Translations under genes and position numbers: made by a program
Part shown: piece after piece, positions 12,134 to 22,868 of the stretch
Layout of the letters: every line of letters starts with the position of its first letter
Numbering within the stretch: the stretch's first letter is position 1
Notes under the pieces: generated by a model
Databases searched by the model: none
Told to the model about the DNA's origin: nothing
What the model saw: only the letters and a program-made list of their open reading frames with translations
Origin: Theocolax elegans
Taxonomy: Eukaryota; Arthropoda; Insecta; Hymenoptera; Cerocephalidae
Assembly: GCA_026168455.1 (NCBI GenBank)
Contig: CM047431.1
Location: forward strand, 1,536,598-1,600,597
Reading direction: 5' to 3'
Length of the DNA stretch: 64,000 nucleotides

Positions 12134-13345
12134 TTAAACCAATTGATAACAATTCATCACATATGATAGCTTGTGTATAATATTTATACAATATGATGAT
12201 AATATGTGTGTATAATATTAAGGAATTCAAGACCGACACGGTGGCGGAGTGGCGGAAACGCACCTCGGCCGGTCATGAAAGTTAAGCAGCACCGAGCGCG
12301 GTTGGCACTTGGATGGGTGACCGTTCTCGGGCTTAGCTTAAATGATCGGTTAGGTGTTTTTTCACATTCCACAACGTGAACGGAAGGTGTGAGGCATTCG
12401 GTTTCGGTGTTAAAGTCTACGCAATGTGACCTTGCCACCCAAACAGAATTGTTCTCGAATACACCGCCCTTCTCGGAGGAGGTTTTCCTAAATGGCATTT
12501 ATCCCAACGGGTTTGGCCACAGGTTTTCTCTTTCTCCACGGGCATAACCCCGGGCGAATGCGAGAAGGTGGGCTATTAAGGAATTCAATATTGTGACAAT
12601 GTTGATACAGTGTTATTTAGTAATATATTTGCATAAAATATTGTTACAATATTTTCACAGCATTGTAAACATTGGCCAATATTGTGACAATGAACATATA
12701 TTGCATCAATATTGGTACAATATTTGGCGCTGTGTGGGTACTTAAAATTGATAATTAAATTGTAAATTTTTCACCAATTCATACTAATAATTCATAATGT
12801 TTTACCTATTCATATAGATTCATTCAATTGATTACGTATTATTTTATATGCAATTTTATTATGTAGAAATTTGATTTATATTTTTACGAAGGATTGCCTT
12901 TCATAAAGTATATTTTTAGCACTTTAAATTTTATAATTATTTTATACAAGTCCAAAATCACAAAAAACTGAAAAAATTGTGATGAATAGTGACTAATCAC
13001 GCGATTATCTTGGATAGGGATATTATTTATATCTTTATTTTCTTCTTTATCGTTTTCATTTAATTTTTTCTCATTTCTTTTTTTATAATTAATATAATTT
13101 ATTTTCTTCCAGATCTAGTCAAATTGTCATTGCAAGTAAACATTATTATACTGTAAATTATTTGTACATTCTCCACTACAAATAAATATTTAATAAATAT
13201 AAACATGTCTCAAAGAAAAACGTACAAGCAATATCTAGAAGAAGGTACAAAGCCACCAAAACGTTCAAAATTTGCCCAAAATGATGAATCATCTAGTAGC
13301 AGTGATATTGATGATATGAAGGTACAGTTGCATATCGTAATTAAA
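12134..13345 (+). repeat. 5' region of the CACTA-like transposon (second copy)
   Basis: Second copy of the block seen at 11213-12066, interrupted by a 5S-derived SINE and continuing into an intact first transposase exon at 13205. Subterminal palindromic motifs of the type ATATTGTNACAAT cluster at 12583-12733, as expected for transposase-binding arrays of CACTA-type elements, though binding is an inference. Confidence 0.65.
12231..12573 (+). mobile_element. 5S rRNA-derived SINE (SINE3-like) with 15-bp TSD
   Basis: A 343-bp GC-rich insert is bracketed by perfect copies of TATTAAGGAATTCAA at 12216-12230 and 12574-12588. The empty site is present in the duplicate at 11290-11310. Positions about 12262-12330 match the 3' half of 5S rRNA, including GTTAAGCAGC, GCGCGGTTGG and ACTTGGATGGGTGACCG, which hold the internal Pol III control region. 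Just upstream, TGGCGGAGTGG (12242-12252) fits the tRNA A-box consensus. There is no poly-A tail; the element ends GCGAGAAGGTGGGC. The 3' half (12331-12573) is unassigned and may be derived from a partner LINE. Confidence 0.88.
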
Positions 13346-13480
13346 TGATCATACTTAAAGAGGTTGCAGCCCTTTTTCTTTGTTAAACAATAAAAATGTC
13401 AGATAATATTAAACAATATATAGGAAAAATATTCTGTTTTCAACTTAGCATTCATTTTTTTCAAATATAATAAACATGAA

Positions 13481-13540
13481 TATATATGTGCATGCGCGCG
13501 TGTTTGTGTGCGTGTGCCTGCGTGCGTGCGTGTGCGTGTG
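13481..13540. repeat. GT/GC-rich microsatellite
   Basis: Interrupted (TG)n/(TGCG)n tract inside the first intron of the transposase pseudogene. No function is evident. Confidence 0.8.
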
Positions 13541-15540
13541 ATTTTTTATACTCGTATTATATATCTCTTTTAATTGCACACTTATAGTAATTGAAAATAA
13601 TTCTTTTTAAATACTTAAAGTAGTATTTGAAGCGGACAGTAAAAATTTATTAGTTTCAAAATTTATACGCTACTGAAACTATAAATGCACTGAAAAAATT
13701 GTATGCATTTACTGTATAATAGTAGTATACTAAAACAGCAGATTGTTCGTCAACAAGGCACAAATCCAAACTTATGCAGATTTGGTAGAAATTTTCTTCG
13801 GTTTTTGTATAAGCGTTTAAGCAGTTACCGATTAATTATAGTTGAGCAGTTACTGAAATACTACTTATGCAATTTCGAATTTCGAAGGATATATACAGAA
13901 TAACGTTTCCGTCAGTGGTCTATACGTATATATATTTACCCTAGTAAATAACAAGCTATCCATTGATAATCTCAAAAGTTGCTTTCAGATTTTTCATTAC
14001 AGTAGAATTTTTTTTTATTTAAAAAAATGATACCATTTAAAACTAAACTATTTTTCACTATACAAACAAGTAAAAGTAATAAATAATTAGTAACAATTTG
14101 TAGATCTACACAATAACTAAAATTCACTAATGTATACTATTCTCCTATATATAAAAATACCAATTCATTAACATATGCTATTCATGGATGAAGCTCAAAT
14201 AATTGTTACTGATGTTCGATGAAGCTCAAATGACTTATTCTTGTGTTCGCATGTAAAAACAGCACTTCTCTGATAATTATCTTTTCAACGCTAACACTTT
14301 CATTCTACAATATTTTTTAAAAATAATCTAAACCAAATGGCTTATTCCATCATTTTTTTGTTAAAGTTGTCTTTTTTAACCTAAAAAGTGTTGAAAATAA
14401 TAAAATTTAATAAATCAAATGAACAGTGCATGCATTTGAGGAGGACAATCCTAAAATTTGCTTTTATTATTACTACATACTTTATATGAAGAGTTACATA
14501 AATGGAAGTTCGTATGTTTTTAATAATTTCAAAATCAAATACAATAACAATCTGCTTTTTTATAGGAATTCAATAAAATTATTAAAAAGTCTAAAGGATG
14601 TGAAAAATATGATGACAACATTGATGAATCGGTATCTGAGAGTTGTAAGTCATTAAGTGAACCTACGAGCAGTCAAATGATGTATCCTGATACAGATGTC
14701 GATGTTGTTGAAAATTTAATAGAGAATACTTCAAATGGAATTGAATGTATGGAAGATTATGAAGAAGAAGTGCCTATTTATATTCGACTGAATGAATTTA
14801 CGGTAACTAAATTATTTTTTCTAACTGCAAATTATTTCGCAGTCGATGTATACTCTGATTATACTTAAATGAAATTTAAATTCCTTTTTCATGTTTATGT
14901 ACACGCAATCTGTAAATATTTTAATGTACCTTTTTAAGTGCAATATATACTTTCAATATTGACTGTTGTTATATATACAGAGTGTTTATGAATTTTTCTC
15001 CGGGTCCGGGATTTTTTGAACACCTTGTATATTTGAAATTCACTCATAAATAGTATGTGACTGTGTATGTTTCCAAATTTAGACACAAAATTAATCGTAC
15101 AACTTACATAATCCCATACACACACACGTATACGCACGTACGCAACCATGTTCTAAATATTATATATATTTTGAATCCCTCGTTTTTAAAAAAAAAACAA
15201 TAATAAAATATATGTAATGTATACACATGCAAAAGAACTTTTGTAAATTTATATATACTTTTAAATTTAAATCAGTGTTAGCTTAATATTATATAATAAA
15301 ATATTAGATTACCTAATAAGCACAAAGTATTATATAAGGAATGAAAAAGTATTCTTTAAGTATCTATAGTAATCTTTTGATAAAAAAGAATTCTTTAAGC
15401 AATTTTTCTATATTATCACATAATTCTTGAATGTTTGCTAAAGGATATACTACTTAAAGTATATGTAAAGAATTCTTTATAATGTATGAATATAGAGCCG
15501 GTCGCAATAGATTAAAAAAAAAATTTAATATAATCTTTCG

Positions 15541-15599
15541 ATTCGGGGGATTCGAACCGACAGTCAGAGTGATGCGCCTTAGCACGCATAGCTATCACA
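15541..15599 (-). ncRNA. tRNA-like SINE head with exact B box
   Basis: On the minus strand the segment contains GGTTCGAATCC, an exact match to the Pol III B box. Upstream on the same strand is TAGCTATGCGTGCTAAGGCG, which fits a degenerate D-arm/A box. The acceptor stem is not convincingly paired, so it is not called as a functional tRNA. It is most likely the 5' head of a tRNA-derived SINE inserted in the second intron of the transposase pseudogene. Confidence 0.55.
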
Positions 15600-18500
15600 A
15601 TATTTTATACTTACGATATATACGGTTGATTTATTTATAAATTATATTTATTTCATAATTCATAGTTCTGCATTGCAATTAAAGTAATGATTTCTTAATA
15701 CTTTTTGCTTTCAAAAAGAATTTTTTTCCGGACATTCAACATTTCTTGTAGAATACTTTATTTCCGAAAGTATGCTTACGGGGTACAGTATTTTTTATAA
15801 TTGTATATACTCTGGTAGAAAATCTCTAGTTTTATGCGGTACTATTTAGATCTATGTGGCGAACTTTGTACATCTACATCGATATGTGATGAGCATACCT
15901 TCCAGTTTCCTATATAGTTTAACTGATAAAATTAGACAAGATACAATACATATGTTTCTATATGCAATCAAGTTTGATGTTCGAGAAAATTCGTTACATT
16001 AATTTTTATAACGACAATTTTAATTTCAATAACAGGTAATGTATTTATTTATCTTTTGGTTTTTGTTTTGACGATTTCCTAACATAAACTAGAAAACATC
16101 ATATGATATTATCGTTCGCAACATAGTTCTATCTAGATCTAGATAGAAATATATTTAGTCTTATGTAGTTAAGTACTATCGCTGCGACCACATAGTTTTA
16201 GGCAGATTTTTACACAAAGTTGTAGAATTTTATCTAGAATTATAAGTCTAGTATTATTTTCTTTTCCGTAAAGGTTATGCATGAAGTTTGTTAAGGATAC
16301 TACCAGATTATATATATACATAAGTTGATCAATTGTAGGTTTTTGGGAACAAATATTAATTCATTTATCCAGAGATGAGAAGAGATCGAAAGATCGAGCC
16401 CCATTAGGGTCTTGGGTTATATTTTTAAAGCGTTATTAGATTTTTAATACAATTAGACTTTAGTAACAGTATTAACATACAAATTTTTTTATGTAATGTT
16501 TGTCATATTTCACCTCTTAAAGAATGGGCTATAGATCCCAGAAACCTGCAATGCATCAATTTATTATTTATATATATACAAATATATATATTTATATACA
16601 TGCATTTATAAATTATAGGATCAAGCTTGCTATGATAATGAAGATTCGACATCTGAAGCAGAAGAGGAGTTTTGGTGTAATACGGATAAAGCAAATTTCT
16701 CTGAATTAGAAAATAAATTAATGGACCATGATCTGAATGAAGTTGTAGATGCTCATTTTGTTGTCAGTAAAGCTGAAATGTTATATGCCATTGAAGCAGT
16801 TTTTTCGGAATTGTCCTTACCAGTTTCTGCTATGGAGAAAATATGTAAAATGATCAATAGTTTTGTTAACTCGCCAGTTCTACCTGATACTTTATATCAA
16901 ATTGATAAATTGTTAAGATGTAATAATAAAATAGAGTATCATGCTACATGCCCTAATTGTAACATTTATCTTAGACAATTCAAAGGTGGAGAACGAAAAG
17001 TCTTTTGCGAGAAATGTGAATCTGATATCTTTGTGAAAGGAAATAATATTAATTATTTTGTTATTCTTGATGTAAAGGAAGAAATAAGAGATTTAATAGA
17101 AAAGCACCAGAAATATTATAAAAGAGTACTTTTAAATCAGGAGCAACGGGGACAAATTTTTGAAGATATATACGATGGCGTCCAGTATAAAAAATTAATT
17201 GAGTCGTTACCTATAAGTGAAAATGATCTGTACGTCACAAGTACATTTAATAGTGATGGTTCACCAGTTTTCAGTAGCTCGAACTTTTCTATTTGGCCAA
17301 TACAAATAATAATAAACGAGATTCCTCCTGATATTAGATTTAGCGAATCTATTATATGTGCGCTATGGTTTGGGAAAAGCAAACCAAATATGAATATCTT
17401 CTTAGAAATTTGTTAAAAAAATTAACGTCATTAACACTGAAAGTATAAAGTGTAAAATAGATAGTATTGAAAGAAACTTTAAATTATATCCAGTCTGTTC
17501 CTGTGTTGACTCTGTAGCACGTGCACCAATGCAGGGTCTTATCCAATTTAATGGTTATTATGGATGTAATTGGTGTTATCATCCAGGAGAGTTAGTGATG
17601 CATGAAAAGAAAAAAGTCATTAAATATCCATTACAAAATACTATATCAAAAAATCGTACTTCTGCAGAAACCGTGCAGCACATGTATAAAAAATTATCTA
17701 CTGGTCAACAAGTATTTGGTATTAATAACACATCACCTTTGCTTGAGCTTGACTGTTTCGATTTAATCGAGGGCTTTGTGCCCGACAGTATGCACGCTGT
17801 TTTTTTAGGTATTTGTAGGCAGTTTGCATTTTACTGGTTTGACGAATCAAATTAACCGTACTCTCTTAAAAGGCAAGTTCTTGCTATAGATAATATGTTA
17901 ATAACAATACCAGTACCAAAACAAATTGGTCGGCAAACAAGGTCTATAAAAGAGAAAAAATTCTGGAAATCCAGAGAGTGGGAGAATTGGTTATTATATT
18001 ATAGCTTGCCAATTTTACAAACAATACCCGGATTCGAAATGTATACACAACATTGGGAGCTATTAGTGGAAGCAATGTACATATTAATGAGCGAATCTAT
18101 ATCTAAATCGGCTTTAGAACATGCAGATCAATTGTTGAAAGATTTTGTTTGTAAAACGGAGGAGTATTATACAAAAAGAGCAATGACGTTTAATATTCAT
18201 CAGCTTGTACACATAAGTCAAAGCGTTGCTAATTGGGGGCCGCTTTGGGCACATGACGGCTATCCATTTGAAGATGGTAACGGAAAAATATTACGAATGA
18301 TTAAAGCAGCTAAAGGAGTGTTACATCAAATTTCCCGACGCATTGAATACAAAAGCAGTTTTATTATTCTAGAAAAACATATTATTGCTAATCATGAAGA
18401 TTCTCCTACAATACAATTTACAAGAAATTTACAAAGTAAATACACTGAAAAGTCTACCAAAATTTCTAAAAATAGGTATTTTGGAAAACCTTGTGCGACG

Positions 18501-18880
18501 AATGATGAAATAAGCCATTTGTGCAATACATCAATAAATAGTAGCTCATCTTATTATCGCATGATTAAAGATAATTGTTTATATACATCATGTAGGCAAC
18601 GAGTTCTGCGATCACGAAATTGTTTTGCACAAATCATTGGTGGATCTTATAAAAATTATAGAATTTATAGTTGATACGAACGGTGAAAAAGAGTATACGC
18701 TGTGCAACTTTGTTCACACAGAAAATGTATTTAGGAACTGTCATAAAATAAAAAAGGTTTTTAAAATTGATGAAGAAAAAATATGTATTGAAACAAGTAA
18801 TATAGCATCTGTTGCTGTTTATATTGATATAAATTCTACGCAATATATTAGTGCAATTCCCAATAAACAACATTATTAAA

Positions 18881-18970
18881 GAGATGATATAACCTGTGTG
18901 TTACCGACTAAGCAACAAAGGTTAATTATCGAAGGTTAATAATCGATAACACACTGGTTATGCCATCTCC
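18881..18970. repeat. Imperfect inverted repeat after the transposase
   Basis: GAGATGATATAACCTGTGTG at 18881 pairs with a right arm ending in GGTTATGCCATCTCC at 18970, with internal repeats of AAGGTTAAT. It begins 2 bp after the transposase frame ends, so it may mark the terminal or subterminal structure of the transposon. No matching end was found on the left side. Confidence 0.55.
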
Positions 18971-19007
18971 TTGAAACTAATTTATAAAAAATGATTTGTT
19001 TATATAT

Positions 19008-19240
19008 TGTAACGGTAAGGTATTGTTTACCTTACCGTTTGACGAATTCGAGCAACACTAGCGAACAGTATCGTAATGTTCGCATCGGCTCGAGCCGGCG
19101 AGATTCGGCTCGGCTCGGTTCGTCGTGGCGAGATTTTGTTGATTATTTATCTTTTATATTTATTTCAATAAATTCAATTTATTATTACACTTCAATCCGG
19201 TGTTCGAAGAATTGAATTTTACCCACGATTCCTTCCGTAA
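19008..19240 (+). mobile_element. Possible solo LTR fragment
   Basis: The block opens TGTAACGGTAAGG, contains a small hairpin (GGTAAGGTA/TACCTTACC), a GC-rich centre, an AATAAA polyadenylation-like signal near 19168, and closes around CCTTCCGTAA. The ends are loosely inverted copies. The structure recalls an insect LTR, but no second LTR, primer site or target duplication was found. Confidence 0.3.
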
Positions 19241-19909
19241 TACTAAGAGCTCGTATATTTCTGGTTGACAAGTGCTCAACGCGATATCCCTATTTTGCGG
19301 TCAATTTCAGATGTGATTTTTTTACCTGGTTGTTATCTGAAACAGTACCTCGGTTTCTGACTAACACTTAACAGATTTAGTAAAGTGGACAGGTAACCGC
19401 CGCCGCAACGCGGGAAAAATACGTTTATTCAAATCCGGTAAGTTTAACCGTACCGCTGAGCAGTCGTGATAATAGAATAAACAATATATATTTTTTCAAC
19501 TAAATATTATTGCGCAACAATTAGTAATTTTGTACTTAATTTACAATGCAATAATTTAAAAGAATAATATTTATTGACGCATTTTTTTTTCTGCGCTGGA
19601 GCCAACATGGTAGGTACATCTTTATGGTAAAAGACTCATGTTTTAGATGCAGGTAAATTTGTCAAATTTATAAAGGTCATTGTTACGTGCATGGATGCAT
19701 TAAAAATAATTATTATTTTCGATTGCACAAATATTATGCATCAACAATGATACCCTCATATATTTGGGAAACGAATGTAGTTCTAACTATAAGATATGTT
19801 TTCTAATATAAACATAAAGAAAGCCAGAGCCACAAACCCTAATGATCGATTTTTTTAACACAAATTTTTAACCTTAGAGTTTAGAGTGTAGATTCAGTAT
19901 AATAATTTT
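19241..19909. other. No feature recognised
   Basis: Mixed AT-rich sequence with no gene, RNA or clear repeat structure. Confidence 0.4.
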
Positions 19910-20580
19910 TGCTCCGATTAAATACAGTATTAGTATTCTATAAATGTAGCACAAATTCGATGCACATGTATTATAAATTTGGTATAAATTTGGAACGCAT
20001 TTGGTAGCAACTTGGTACACATTACTTATCAATTTCGTGCAAATTTTGCTACTTGAGTATAAATTTCATAATGGTTTTTGTTCAATCCAGTAATATTTTG
20101 TACAAATGTAATGCAAATTTGGTGCGAACTTCGTATACATTTAGTACAAGTTTGATAGAGACTTGGCACGAATTTGGTGTGAACTTGGTATACATTTAGT
20201 ACAAGTTTGATAGAGACTTGGCACGAATTTGGTACAAATTTCTTATCAATTTCGTACAAATTTTGCAACTGTAGTAAAAGTTTCATAATTCTTTTGAATA
20301 ATCAAGTATTCTTTTGTAGTAACTTAGTGCAAATTTGGTACGAATTTGGTACGAATTTGGTATGAACTTGGTATTGATTTGGTACGGACTTAATATTGAT
20401 TTGATACAATTTTGATGTAAACTGGGCACGAATTTTGAACAATTTTATTACGTATTTGGCACTTATGTGGAACCGTAAATTCAACCAAATTTGGTACGAA
20501 GTTCTTCCCGATTTGGTACAAATTTGGAACTGATTTTGTACTTACTTTGCGCCAAATTTGGTACCAATTTGGTATAAAAT
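19910..20580. repeat. Degenerate ~12-bp minisatellite (GGTACAAATTTG-like)
   Basis: A core reading GGTACxAATTTG, or close variants, recurs dozens of times with a spacing near 12 bp. Short open frames on the minus strand (such as repeats of TKFVPNSYQ) are only translations of the repeat. The array ends next to the stop of the envelope-like gene. Confidence 0.8.
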
Positions 20581-20594
20581 CCGTACTAAGTTTT

Positions 20595-22082
20595 TTAATA
20601 GGGACTGTTTAATATATTTGTAATATTCAACATATTATCGTTAAATAAGTAACTAGTAAAATTAGTTGTAACTTCACGATTCGCTATTAATTTTGTGGTG
20701 GGCGTTTCGATAATACAATTTTTTGGTAATCTTAATAATCCTATTCCGTTTAATGTTAATTTACGATCCGCTGATCGTTTACATTTCCCTATTATTTCTT
20801 CGTTATTATTTGTTGTATATATCCATACGTTTGGAGTATTTGTTCGTGTCCAATGTGTGTTTTGAAATTTAATTAATTTTATATTACAATCTGATAAATC
20901 GTGAGTTATAGTATTAAAGCTTAATTTTATTTCACAAGGGCTATATGTATTTATACTCATTGGTGGTTCCATGTTTTTACAAATGTATAACTCATGTAGT
21001 TTTTTACATTTTTCTATATTTTCAATGTCTATAGGAATATATGTGTTTAGTAGATTATTCAAGGCAAAATATTTATAATTTGGCCATATATATGCAAAAG
21101 TATCAGAAATGTTTAATGAATTTTCAACTATAGGTAGTGGTATGGCTCTAATGAGGTCGAATCGAGTGAAATCTACTAGTGGGATTTCAATTCTATATAT
21201 TAAGTAACTGTTGACAAATAATACTGATAGATCTGAGATTTTAATAATATCCGAAAATGATGTATTTTTTATTGACATTGGAAATATGGCGTCGGTTATT
21301 GCTTCTGATGCTTGTATTGTTGAATTTTCCACTTGAACAGGTGATAAAATTCGTGGGTGAATGGCACCTTGCGTTGCAAATAAAACTGCATCCGTCAGTA
21401 ATTGAGCGTCCAATTCATACTGTATTACATTTTGAATAAAAAATTCTAATGCTATAATGAAGGATATTCTATTTTCCTTCGTTTTTTCTTTTCCATTTAA
21501 TTCTTTTATAGCAATTTCTAAGTCTCCTACTTGAGAATGTAATACGCCAAATTCTGTGTATATTATTTCTGTCTGGTTACCTAATAGCTTTGATAAATCT
21601 CTGGTTTTGTTAGTGGACTCCTCTATTAACTGTCGAATCTCTTGTTCAGCTGCTTCGTCTAAGGTTCCAAATAAATATCGGCTAATTTTACCTATTACCG
21701 AAATTAATGCTCTGCGAATTCTAGTCTGTGCATGGACATGTTGTCCTTGTAAAAGATCAATTGTGGATTCGACGTCCCTTGAGGTGCTCTCTATTTTTCC
21801 GTATAATTGTTTTAATTCACCTAATTGTTGGCAATGTTCTCTTAAGTTGATGCAAAATTCTCTTAACGATTTCCAGTGATTTTTCAGATTTTCTGCTCTT
21901 GAGAAAAAAGGTTGCAAGTTGATTTGCTGTATTATTTTCCATGTAGTCGTGGTGGTTGTTATAGGACCCATATTTTCTAATAAGATGTCTGGATTTTTAT
22001 CTATTTTTTCGATTGTTATTTCCTCATTTCCGAATGATAAGCTGAACCTGTAAAATATAGCTTCTTTTAGCTGATTTTGCAA
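20595..22082 (-). CDS. F-like envelope (baculovirus F / errantivirus Env family) gene
   Basis: The frame is open for 495 codons in otherwise decayed DNA. Early residues contain NMGPI and WKIIQQINLQPF, matching the conserved N-terminal region of insect retroelement and baculovirus F envelopes. A furin-type site RIRR lies at residues 121-124, directly followed by a hydrophobic fusion-peptide-like stretch ending YLFGTL at 141, then helical heptads. Several N-x-T/S sites and paired cysteines follow. Two things are missing: a signal peptide at the start and a transmembrane anchor at the end. The frame opens after a TAA near 22085 without an ATG; a good acceptor, TTTTACAG, at about 22048 suggests a spliced upstream exon, and the first in-frame ATG is at 21969-21971. 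The C-terminus stops 15 bp from the minisatellite. It could be a domesticated soluble Env or a truncated relic. Confidence 0.85.
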   Translation of the reverse strand: MQNQLKEAIFYRFSLSFGNEEITIEKIDKNPDILLENMGPITTTTTTWKIIQQINLQPFFSRAENLKNHWKSLREFCINLREHCQQLGELKQLYGKIESTSRDVESTIDLLQGQHVHAQTRIRRALISVIGKISRYLFGTLDEAAEQEIRQLIEESTNKTRDLSKLLGNQTEIIYTEFGVLHSQVGDLEIAIKELNGKEKTKENRISFIIALEFFIQNVIQYELDAQLLTDAVLFATQGAIHPRILSPVQVENSTIQASEAITDAIFPMSIKNTSFSDIIKISDLSVLFVNSYLIYRIEIPLVDFTRFDLIRAIPLPIVENSLNISDTFAYIWPNYKYFALNNLLNTYIPIDIENIEKCKKLHELYICKNMEPPMSINTYSPCEIKLSFNTITHDLSDCNIKLIKFQNTHWTRTNTPNVWIYTTNNNEEIIGKCKRSADRKLTLNGIGLLRLPKNCIIETPTTKLIANREVTTNFTSYLFNDNMLNITNILNSPY

Positions 22083-22295
22083 TTAATCTTTTCTCACTCT
22101 ATCATATGCAATTTGTCTTTAAATTTTGTGCGGGCATTGACACCAGTAAGTGAACTTTGTGATTCTAAGAAAATTTGTTCGGTGGTGGGATGTAGTCAGC
22201 ATTTTTATACTATAAATTTGTATGTGATTGACATTGCGGTTTAGTCTCTTTCCCGTTTCGACGATTAAACTTTTATATACATATTTATCAAAATC
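22083..22295. promoter_or_regulatory. Short divergent intergenic region between env-like and RING genes
   Basis: Only 213 bp separate the two divergent frames. TATACTATAAATT near 22206 could serve as a TATA-like element. A shared bidirectional promoter is an inference from spacing and orientation. It must also contain, or be crossed by, any upstream exon of the envelope gene. Confidence 0.4.
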
Positions 22296-22868
22296 ATGGA
22301 TCCGGCAGTAATTTCACAGTTAATGCAGGTGATTACCTCCTTATTAGGAGTTATTAGTACAAATCAGCAGTCAAATGGTCAGGTATGTTAAGTTATTTAT
22401 TATATTTTCGTTGTCCCTTTTTTTATTAAAAAATAGAATTTTGTATTAAAAAAATTTTTATTCACTTTTTTATAGACACGCAGTCGAAGGCGAAATAACC
22501 GTAGATGCCCTCGCAACGTAACATCTCCGGTTGAAACATCGGTAACTACCTTATCGGATACCATGCGGCAAGGACTGTTAGAGAAGTTCCTAGAAATATT
22601 CCGCTGCCCGGTTTGTTTTGGCCATATTGTGGGGCAATTTTATACCTGCCCTTCAGGTCACCAGATTTGCTGTGACTGCGCGCGTAGGGTGGACCGGTGC
22701 CCTACTTGCAGGGGATTTAGACCCACATGGCGCTGCTCCTTATTGGAAAGATTGAGCCTTGAGTTATATTTTCCTTGTAAATATAGCGACGAGGGTTGTC
22801 AACAGTTAATCATAGGGTCCAATTACCGGAACCATTGTCAATCATGTAGATTTAATTCAGATATTTAA
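22296..22868 (+). CDS. SIAH-like RING-finger E3 ligase, two exons
   Basis: Exon 1 is 22296-22382 (starts MDPAVISQLMQVITSLLGVI) and ends CAG|GTATGTT; exon 2 is 22476-22868 after TTTTTTATAG. Both are phase 0 and give 159 residues. Residues 30-58 are Arg-rich and Thr/Ser-rich. A C3HC4-type RING follows, with CPVC, YTCPSGH, ICCDC and CPTC visible, typical of SIAH/Sina E3 ubiquitin ligases. Next is the start of a SIAH zinc finger (FPCKYSDEGC, then H and C), but the protein stops before the substrate-binding domain, so it is much shorter than true SIAH (about 280 residues or more). AATAAA occurs just after the stop. It lies divergent to the envelope-like gene. An intact spliced frame in decayed DNA argues for function; partner and target are unknown. 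Confidence 0.85.

Larger units (their letters stand above)
13205..18879 (+). pseudogene. CACTA/EnSpm (CMC)-type transposase, three exons, disrupted
   Basis: Exon 1 is 13205-13321 (starts MSQRKTYKQYLEEG), exon 2 14566-14802, exon 3 from 16619. All junctions are GT-AG and phase 0, and together they read through. Exon 3 holds a zinc-ribbon pair (CPNC and CEKC), then GYYGCNWCYHPGE, then the PDSMHAVFLGICRQF block that resembles the catalytic-region motif of CACTA transposases, and FNIHQLVHISQ with GPLWAHDGYPFEDGNG near the end. Three lesions are visible: a one-base frameshift near 17400-17412, an in-frame TAA at 17853-17855, and a frameshift near 18640; the reading frame otherwise continues to 18879. 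Family placement rests on motif memory. The introns hold a TG/CG microsatellite and a tRNA-like SINE. The element is probably dead, though homopolymer errors could explain the two frameshifts. Confidence 0.8.

Noticed and set aside
12184..12498. 104-codon minus-strand frame
   Set aside because: It lies mainly in the 5S-derived SINE and reads antisense to its Pol III promoter region.
15541..15599. Functional tRNA on the minus strand
   Set aside because: The B box is exact but the acceptor stem and anticodon arm are not convincing.
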